A DNA stretch of 10,445 nucleotides from Muribaculaceae bacterium (GTDB taxonomy: Bacteria > Bacteroidota > Bacteroidia > Bacteroidales > Muribaculaceae), in NCBI GenBank assembly GCA_009775365.1, contig VSPM01000084.1, forward strand, positions 1 to 10,445, in the 5' to 3' direction. The position numbers were made by a program, and so were the translations under genes. Below, one piece after another: positions 7,164-10,445 of this stretch; the stretch's first letter is position 1, and each line of letters starts with the position of its first letter. The notes beneath the pieces were generated by a model. The model was given only the letters and a program-made list of their open reading frames with translations. It was not told the DNA's origin and ran no database searches.

Positions 7164-8393
7164 ATGGTATTAAACTGGATTTGGATTGCATTTTTTGCAA
7201 TCGCATTTCTCATGGCGGCAGGGCGCACCATTTTTTATGGCGACCTTGCCGTCTGGTCTGATATAATGAACAGTTCTTTCTCTCAGGCGGCTTTTGCCTT
7301 TGAGATTTCGCTGGGTCTTACAGGGGTTCTCACTCTTTGGCTCGGCATCATGAAGATTGGAGAAAGGGGAGGGGTGATAGAATTTTTCGGAAGGCTTATA
7401 AGCCCGTTCTTCTCACGCCTTTTCCCCGGAATCCCTAAGGGGCATCCGGCCATGGGGGCCATATTCATGAACATATCTGCAAATATGCTCGGTCTTGACA
7501 ATGCTGCAACGCCTATGGGGTTGCGCGCCATGCAAGAGATGCAGAGCCTTAACGACAAGAAAGACACTGCCACCGACGCCATGATAATGTTTCTCGTGCT
7601 CAACTCTTCAGGATTGTGTCTTATTCCTATAAGCATAATGATGTATCGGGCGCAGGGAGGGGCGTCGAATCCCACCGACATTTTTCTTCCCATACTCATA
7701 GCCACGGCTATAGCCACTCTTGTGGGGCTGATAGCATTGTGTGTGAAGCAGCGCATACGCATGGACAGGGTGATATGGTCATGGCTCGCCGGCATAGGGG
7801 CCGTGGTTGGTCTTGTGGTATGGTTTTTCTCGAATCTTCCTGCAGGCAAGGTGGAGACATATTCCACTTTTTCAGCCAACGTAATACTTTTTTCCGTGAT
7901 TATCGCCTTCATATGCGCTGGTGTAAGAAAGAAGATAAACGTTTATGACACATTCATAGAGGGAGCGAAAGAGGGATTCAAGACAGCCGTGATGATTATC
8001 CCTTATCTTGTGGCCATTCTTGTGGCCATAGGCATGTTCAGGGCCTCGGGTGCGTTCGACGTGTTTACGTCGTGGGTCGAGACCGGGGTAGGGGCATTGG
8101 GTTTCGACACCCGCTGGGTCGGGGCGTTGCCTACGATGCTTATGAAGCCATTGAGCGGAAGCGGTTCGTGCGCAATGATGCTCGATGTCATGAAAGAGAA
8201 TGGTGCCGACGCATTTGTGAGTCGTGTGGCCGCTGCCGTCAGGGGCTCCACCGACACCACGTTCTATATCCTCGCAGTCTATTTCGGCAGTGTGGGCGTG
8301 ATGAAGACGCGCTATGCTGCGGGTTACGCATTGCTCGCCGATCTTACAGGGGCTGTTGCGGCAGTTGTGGTGGCGTATTTTTTCTTCGGATAG
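7164..8393 (+). CDS. SpmA-SpmB fusion, nucleoside-recognition (Gate) domain membrane protein
   Basis: The protein is 409 aa and largely hydrophobic. The first half, about 1-200, matches SpmA, with NMLGLDNAATPMGLRAM (107-123) as its signature; the second, about 235-409, matches SpmB, with KPLSGSG (328-334) and GSTDTTFYILAVYFGSVG (361-378). In Bacillus these are two genes named for spore maturation. Bacteroidota do not sporulate, and the fused form is common there, so the name should not be taken as a function; nucleoside-recognition membrane proteins of this type are thought to be inner-membrane transporters. The ATG at 7164 follows the trpS stop by 3 bases; the AGGAG directly abutting it is too close for a normal Shine-Dalgarno. 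The link to trpS appears to be co-transcription only. Confidence 0.92.
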   Translation: MVLNWIWIAFFAIAFLMAAGRTIFYGDLAVWSDIMNSSFSQAAFAFEISLGLTGVLTLWLGIMKIGERGGVIEFFGRLISPFFSRLFPGIPKGHPAMGAIFMNISANMLGLDNAATPMGLRAMQEMQSLNDKKDTATDAMIMFLVLNSSGLCLIPISIMMYRAQGGASNPTDIFLPILIATAIATLVGLIALCVKQRIRMDRVIWSWLAGIGAVVGLVVWFFSNLPAGKVETYSTFSANVILFSVIIAFICAGVRKKINVYDTFIEGAKEGFKTAVMIIPYLVAILVAIGMFRASGAFDVFTSWVETGVGALGFDTRWVGALPTMLMKPLSGSGSCAMMLDVMKENGADAFVSRVAAAVRGSTDTTFYILAVYFGSVGVMKTRYAAGYALLADLTGAVAAVVVAYFFFG

Positions 8394-8398
8394 CAAAA

Positions 8399-8467
8399 TC
8401 ACGCAGGCAAAAAAAAGGAATATTGCGGTCGTGAAGATGTTTAATAACATATTTTGCTAAAAATATG
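8399..8467 (+). terminator. Two weak hairpins after the trpS-spmAB unit
   Basis: TCACG (8399-8403) can pair with CGTGA (8430-8434), with an inner GCAA/TTGC stem after a mismatch. CATATTTT (8448-8455) pairs perfectly with AAAATATG (8460-8467) around GCTA. Neither is followed by a good T run, so termination here is doubtful and the unit may read on to the strong terminator at 8662-8696. Confidence 0.25.
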
Positions 8468-8476
8468 TAAAAATAG

Positions 8477-8507
8477 TTTGATTTGAATGTAAAAAATACT
8501 AATTTAG
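8477..8507 (+). promoter_or_regulatory. Promoter for a putative small RNA
   Basis: TTTG (8477-8480), a 19-base spacer and TAATTTAG (8500-8507) match the Bacteroidota pattern with one mismatch in the -7. No protein gene of normal size follows on this strand; the next signals are three hairpins ending in a terminator. Confidence 0.5.
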
Positions 8508-8513
8508 CGACTG

Positions 8514-8696
8514 AAAAGACGAATTTATTAAAAATGAAGAAACTCGTATTGCGGATAAAGGAATTTGAGCCGCGATTGAGTTTTTAGGAATGATTATTAT
8601 AAGGAACTGCTTGACGCAGTTTCTTCAAAGATAACAACAACCTTACATCATGCTTTTTTCGATGCCGGGGTCCGCGAAGGTCTCCGGCATTTTTTT
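8514..8696 (+). ncRNA. Putative structured small RNA, about 180 nt, family not recognised
   Basis: The stretch begins about seven bases after a promoter-like -7 element and ends at an intrinsic terminator. Hairpin 1: 8538-8545 pairs with 8578-8585 and GCGG (8551-8554) with CCGC (8570-8573), closing a 15-base loop. Hairpin 2: AAGGAACTGC (8601-8610) with GCAGTTTCTT (8616-8625), ten pairs including one G-T, loop TTGAC. A mostly unpaired A/C-rich linker follows (8626-8655), then the terminator hairpin. A rival pairing exists between 8535-8544 and 8618-8627, ten perfect base pairs. A 17-codon ORF (8534-8587, MKKLVLRIKEFEPRLSF) lies inside and may be chance or a small peptide. The ends are estimates. 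I could not match it to 6S RNA, SRP RNA, tmRNA or RNase P by eye. It might instead be a 3' tail of the trpS-spmAB transcript. Confidence 0.45.
8662..8696 (+). terminator. Strong intrinsic terminator
   Basis: ATGCCGG (8662-8668) pairs with CCGGCAT (8684-8690), continued inward by G-T, G-C and, past one mismatch, CC/GG around the loop GCGAA, and is followed by a run of seven T (8690-8696). On the other strand the following bases are A-rich, so it works in the plus direction only. It ends the putative small RNA and could also stop read-through from the trpS-spmAB unit. Confidence 0.85.
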
Positions 8697-8736
8697 GATA
8701 AGAGGAGTGAGGGAGGGGTTGGATTGCGAGCTTGGA

Positions 8737-8755
8737 TTGCGTTCCCGGAACGCAA
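8737..8755. repeat. Perfect 9-bp inverted repeat with a one-base centre
   Basis: TTGCGTTCC (8737-8745) and GGAACGCAA (8747-8755) are exact reverse complements around a single C. The octamer GGATTGCG also occurs twice in direct orientation, at 8721-8728 and 8734-8741, the second copy running into the palindrome. The compact symmetry resembles an operator or a fragment of a dispersed repeat more than an RNA hairpin, since no loop is left. No promoter overlaps it. Confidence 0.6.
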
Positions 8756-8773
8756 CACAGGGGACCATAGTAC

Positions 8774-8834
8774 AATTGAAGAGGGGGCAATTGAAGGGGA
8801 GGGGAATTGAAGAGGGGGCAGAGGAGAATTGAAG
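8774..8834. repeat. Degenerate purine-rich tandem repeat (AATTGAAG plus G-rich spacer, four copies)
   Basis: AATTGAAG starts at 8774, 8789, 8805 and 8827, each time followed by or embedded in A/G-rich spacers such as AGGGGGC. In the 62 bases 8773-8834 the plus strand has 29 G and 3 C. On the minus strand, directly downstream of the SpoIID-like gene stop, this is a C-rich, G-poor tract of the kind Rho binds, so it may serve as its terminator region. The copies are imperfect in period (15, 16, 22). Confidence 0.65.
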
Positions 8835-8856
8835 ATGTGGGGCAATGACCATGTGG

Positions 8857-10215
8857 TTAGAATCGGGTCAGCTGTGTGCCGGGGTAATAATGGGCGAGTA
8901 TTTGTCTGAATGAATAGCTTTGGGAGGCCATCGAGGCTGCCCCTATCTGGCAGAGTCCTACCCCGTGTCCCCAGCCTGCTCCGTGAAGGATGAATTTTTC
9001 AGGCATTTCATTTTCCCGAATAGAGGTCGAAACATCAGGTGTGGACTTTGAGGTCTTGTCATTCTGCCTTGAATCGGAATAAACTTTCGACACCGTGAAA
9101 GCAGAGCTGTAGAGGTGGGAATTGCTCAGTGTGCGGCGTATTTCCAGTTCTTTGCCTATAATCATGGAGCGTTTCGTGCCTACCAGCTTCATCCTTACGA
9201 TTCTTCCCGACACACCCCTCTGAAGAGGAACAATGTCGGTTATTCTGCCGAAATCAATTCCTGAACGCTCTTTTACTATGATGCTGAGTTCTTCCGCATT
9301 GTATTCAACATCCCATCGAAAGAAATCGGGAGTTTCAAGGTCATAGCCATTGAGCACCTGTTCAAGCGCACCTTTGTCAGAAGTGTTGCAGAAAGCTGGC
9401 GGGTTGCTCTCTATCCATCTTTGGGCATTCACTTCAATTGTTAGGTCTTTATTATGTTCAGAGCATACAGGTCTTTCATTTGCCGCTATATCTTTTCCCC
9501 TCCCGAGATAAGGATGAGGAGAATTTTCCCAGCAGTTTTCATATGCCTCGAAGGCGCCTCCGCAGCATTTTGAAAACCTTGTGTCGGCTATTTCTCCGTA
9601 ATAAGTGAGAACCATTCCGGAAGTTTCCCTCACAGCCCTTACAGCGTTAGGATTGCAGATCCTGGCAATCCCTTGATAGCGCTGGCAATGGTCGTCGGCG
9701 CAGACGTCGAATCCGGTGTGCCCGGAATTGTCATACCACACGATTCTTTCATCACAATCCTCTCTTTGCTGTCTTTGGGCATGTGTTGGGGCGGTGTGCC
9801 GGATTCTTGCCAGGGCCCAGCTTCTTGAGATGACGGCGTGAGCCTTTAGAAATTCTAAAGAAGCGTTAGCACTCATTTCGCTCGAAATCACGCTTTCGAG
9901 ATATTGCTCAATGTTTATTATATTGACAACGGTGGCTTGCTTGCCGTCGGATAATATCTCCAGAGAGCCCTTGAATCGCTGTCGCTCGTTTCTTTGCCAA
10001 TGAAAATCCTTTCCGATTGTTACGTCTTCAATGTCGAAAGAATCATGTTCAGGGTCAGACGGCGTGAACATTAGTTCCGACGCTCCCATTTTTTTAGCGC
10101 AGAATTCATGGCATCCAGTGAAAATCACTTTGGAAAATGAATCTATGAAGATGCCGTTAAATATTATTTTGACTACGTTGCCAGAAAGCACGCCTACCTT
10201 GATGTCGATGTCCAT
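8857..10215 (-). CDS. SpoIID/LytB domain-containing protein (putative peptidoglycan lytic transglycosylase)
   Basis: The protein is 452 aa from the ATG at 10215; a TTG at 10242 would add nine residues and improves nothing. The SpoIID core is clear: VVNIINIEQYLESVISSEMSANASLEFLKAHAVISRSW, at about 96-133, includes the Glu113 that aligns with the catalytic Glu of Bacillus SpoIID. FDVCADDHCQRYQG (169-182), FSKCCGGAFEAYEN (215-228) and the C-terminal GAGWGHGVGLCQIGA (412-426), SYSFRQILAHYYPG (433-446) follow in the family order. Such enzymes cleave glycan strands of denuded peptidoglycan. Neither start gives a signal peptide, which is odd for a wall enzyme. The family is known in non-sporulating Bacteroidota, where its role is not established. 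It is a lone gene, convergent with the small RNA locus. Confidence 0.9.
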   Translation of the reverse strand: MDIDIKVGVLSGNVVKIIFNGIFIDSFSKVIFTGCHEFCAKKMGASELMFTPSDPEHDSFDIEDVTIGKDFHWQRNERQRFKGSLEILSDGKQATVVNIINIEQYLESVISSEMSANASLEFLKAHAVISRSWALARIRHTAPTHAQRQQREDCDERIVWYDNSGHTGFDVCADDHCQRYQGIARICNPNAVRAVRETSGMVLTYYGEIADTRFSKCCGGAFEAYENCWENSPHPYLGRGKDIAANERPVCSEHNKDLTIEVNAQRWIESNPPAFCNTSDKGALEQVLNGYDLETPDFFRWDVEYNAEELSIIVKERSGIDFGRITDIVPLQRGVSGRIVRMKLVGTKRSMIIGKELEIRRTLSNSHLYSSAFTVSKVYSDSRQNDKTSKSTPDVSTSIRENEMPEKFILHGAGWGHGVGLCQIGAASMASQSYSFRQILAHYYPGTQLTRF

Positions 10216-10282
10216 TGCAAAAAATCGGTTAAAAGGGGTCAACGTAAAATTCCTCTTGTTATAATTGAGAATCTTCCATATG

Positions 10283-10313
10283 CGAAATTATAAAAAAATG
10301 GAGTGCCGGGCAA
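10283..10313 (-). promoter_or_regulatory. Candidate promoter for the SpoIID-domain gene
   Basis: On the minus strand TTG (10311-10313), 20 bases and TAATTTCG (10283-10290) give one mismatch in the -7 and a partial -33. The predicted leader is about 60 bases. Position relative to the ATG at 10215 is reasonable, and no better match is present in the gap. Confidence 0.4.
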
Positions 10314-10326
10314 TTCTTAGTGTTTA

Positions 10327-10405
10327 ATTCCAGGGCAACCGCATCAGAATCCATAATTTTTAAGAAGTGTTATCAAATATTTAGGATTCCAGGAAGCGCA
10401 TCTGA
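10327..10405. repeat. Imperfect direct repeat in the terminal intergenic region
   Basis: ATTCCAGGGCAACCGCATC beginning at 10327 recurs as ATTCCAGGAAGCGCATC at 10386, both followed by a GA within two bases; the copies differ by a two-base length change and a few substitutions. GAATCC (10347-10352) and GGATTC (10384-10389) also form a distant inverted pair. The rest of 10314-10445 shows no supported gene. Confidence 0.35.
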
Positions 10406-10445
10406 GTCTCTTTCTCACGCTTAACTTATCCTGCGTATGCGTCGC

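Noticed and set aside
7283..7912. 209-codon minus-strand ORF inside the SpmA-SpmB gene, and a 192-codon one at 7872-8450.
   Set aside because: Both are antisense to a strongly supported membrane protein; their residues are low-complexity reflections of hydrophobic codons, with no domain pattern.
8773..8834. The repeated AATTGAAG units considered as a CRISPR array.
   Set aside because: Repeats are only eight bases with spacers of 7-14 bases of uneven length, far below CRISPR dimensions, and there are no cas genes.
8650..8852. Several overlapping frames of 60-69 codons in the gap before the SpoIID-domain gene, on both strands.
   Set aside because: They run through the terminator hairpin, the palindrome and the tandem repeat, and their Pro/Ser- or Gly/Arg-rich translations come from the repeat itself.
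10344..10445. Minus-strand frame open from the window edge to a TGA at 10344-10346, about 33 codons, which could be the 3' end of a gene lying outside.
   Set aside because: A frame this short is open by chance quite often, and its translation (ending KYLITLLKNYGF) shows no recognisable domain. No terminator follows it. More sequence to the right would decide.

Overview
The window looks like chromosomal core DNA from a member of the Bacteroidales. The evidence is the repeated promoter pattern TTTG, 18 to 21 bases, TAnnTTTG (the Bacteroidota -33/-7 type), AT-rich spacers between genes of moderate GC, start codons without a clear Shine-Dalgarno, and proteins typical of the order: a fused SpmA-SpmB protein, a PorT-type outer membrane barrel, a MiaA with a GGSMMY motif and a cytosolic-looking SpoIID/LytB protein. 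A gut Bacteroidales such as Muribaculaceae or a relative is plausible, but genus cannot be read from this sequence. No phage, transposase, CRISPR array or defence island is visible.

Layout. Bases 1-72 are a tRNA-Asn on the minus strand, cut by the window edge, with its own promoter near 150-181. Bases 403-2531 are a plus-strand pair, pepT and miaA, overlapping by four bases. A minus-strand outer membrane barrel gene (2545-3240) converges on miaA and diverges from a YitT-family membrane protein gene (3499-4425); their promoters interleave inside a near-palindrome at 3335-3387. A minus-strand pair, an SGNH/GDSL-like exported protein and a GNAT acetyltransferase, fills 4562-5871. trpS and a SpmA-SpmB fusion form a plus-strand pair at 6096-8393. 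The 463-base gap after it (8394-8856) holds a promoter, three hairpins and an intrinsic terminator, which together suggest an independent small RNA of about 180 nt, then a palindrome and a purine-rich tandem repeat. A SpoIID/LytB-domain gene (8857-10215, minus) and 230 bases without a supported gene end the window.

The genes are mostly housekeeping: tRNA supply and modification (tRNA-Asn, MiaA), aminoacylation (TrpS), peptide breakdown (PepT), and envelope or membrane functions (barrel, YitT, SGNH, SpmAB, SpoIID). I see no multi-gene novel system. The best candidate for something undescribed is the putative structured RNA at 8514-8696, followed by the mirrored divergent promoter at 3335-3387.
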